NCBI GenBank assembly: GCA_015486505.1
Contig: WFRP01000140.1
Span: forward strand, 1-23,775
DNA length: 23,775 bases
Direction: 5' to 3'
Origin: Pseudomonadota bacterium
Lineage (GTDB): Bacteria > Desulfobacterota > Anaeroferrophillalia > Anaeroferrophillales > Tharpellaceae
How positions within the stretch are numbered: the stretch's first letter is position 1; every line of letters starts with the position of its first letter. Shown here piece by piece: positions 23,495 to 23,775 of the stretch. Below the pieces are notes generated by a model. It saw only the letters and a program-made list of their open reading frames with translations, ran no database searches and was not told the origin of the DNA. Position numbers and translations under genes: made by a program.

Positions 23495-23775
23495 ATGATG
23501 TATGAACAGGCCGACTTACCGGGATGGCTTTTTAAGTTCCGCTATTTCATCGTAAGTTTCCACTATGTTGTCAGAAGAGATGCCCGTATCGGGCATTTTC
23601 TGGGGCCCGAGGTGCGGGGCTCTGTCGGGCGGCAGATTAAAGATGAAACGGGCTGTTATGCCGATCGGGATGCCGATTGCAAAATATGCCCGGAAGAGCG
23701 GCGGCGGGGCTGTATCTATCATCAATTTTTCGAACATGGCGGCAACCGGCAGCAGCGGTTTACGCTGAAACTGGA
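23495..23775 (+). CDS. Cas6-type CRISPR RAMP endoribonuclease, N-terminal part (runs off window)
   Basis: An open frame from ATG 23495 (or the adjacent ATG 23498) continues past the end of the window; 93 codons are visible. The sequence opens with FKFRYFIVSFHYVVRRDARI, a RAMP-like strand, then GHFLGPEVRGSVGRQIKDETGC. After it come a C-x2-C pair (CKICP) and CIYHQFFEHG. The pattern 'strand - G - LRG-like GxxGRxxK - C - CxxC - CxY - FE' is that of the N-terminal half of Cas6/COG5551 proteins, which cut CRISPR precursor RNA. Catalytic residues lie in the unseen C-terminal half. A ribosome-binding site is not obvious. Other RAMP proteins (Cmr/Csm subunits) are the alternative. GC content rises relative to the kinase-like gene before it. 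Confidence 0.65.
   Translation, partial: MMYEQADLPGWLFKFRYFIVSFHYVVRRDARIGHFLGPEVRGSVGRQIKDETGCYADRDADCKICPEERRRGCIYHQFFEHGGNRQQRFTLKL

Noticed and set aside
23516..23737. Minus-strand frame and plus-strand frame from 23565
   Set aside because: Both are shadows of the Cas6-like frame starting at 23495, which alone shows a family pattern.

Overview
The window looks like chromosome of an anaerobic, deltaproteobacterial-type bacterium (Desulfobacterota or a relative). The evidence is a pilB-pilT-pilC-pilS-pilR run in the order known from Geobacter-like genomes, a CooC/AcsF nickel-insertion ATPase of the CO dehydrogenase system, a DUF4212 + sodium:solute symporter pair with a DUF294 protein beside it, and a Pat-like acetyltransferase. 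This lineage is inferred from gene content; no rRNA or tRNA gene was recognised.

Left edge (1-2150): a repeat-rich zone around one gene for a two-CBS-domain protein. Two repeat families are interleaved here. Element L is about 240 bp, with 14-bp terminal inverted repeats (GTAACTATTCAGCC / GGCTGAATAGTTAC) and, in one copy, a perfect 8-bp target duplication. The TTAG unit is 110-172 bp, built of a large imperfect hairpin followed by a small GC hairpin, always preceded by TTAG and ending in ATTAG. Nine units occur in five places, singly or as tandem arrays of two or three, and two of the L copies carry units inside them. The third L copy (22103-22342) is an empty site that shows exactly where the units went in.

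2158-5520 (minus strand): DUF294 nucleotidyltransferase-like protein, a strong terminator, then the large and small subunits of a sodium/substrate symporter. 5521-6259 is a divergent intergenic region with hairpins and a good sigma-70 promoter for the pilus genes. 6260-13439 (plus): pilB, pilT, pilC and the PilS/PilR two-component system, that is, the assembly and retraction motors, the inner-membrane platform and a sigma-54 regulatory pair. No pilin gene is present. 13474-15918 is a Pat-like protein (degenerate acyl-CoA synthetase + GNAT) whose end overlaps the convergent radC.

16668-17921: cooC, bracketed by TTAG units in inverted orientation. The downstream array enters exactly at the stop codon without changing it. 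17998-21897 (minus): a very large AsmA-like envelope protein followed by a translationally coupled PP0621-type zinc-ribbon protein.

Right edge (21898-23775): the third L copy, an AT-rich stretch with a probable small or decayed membrane peptide gene, an AT-rich N4BP2/polynucleotide-kinase-like P-loop protein, and the 5' part of a Cas6-type CRISPR RAMP protein that runs off the end. This edge looks like the start of an accessory, possibly defence-related, region.
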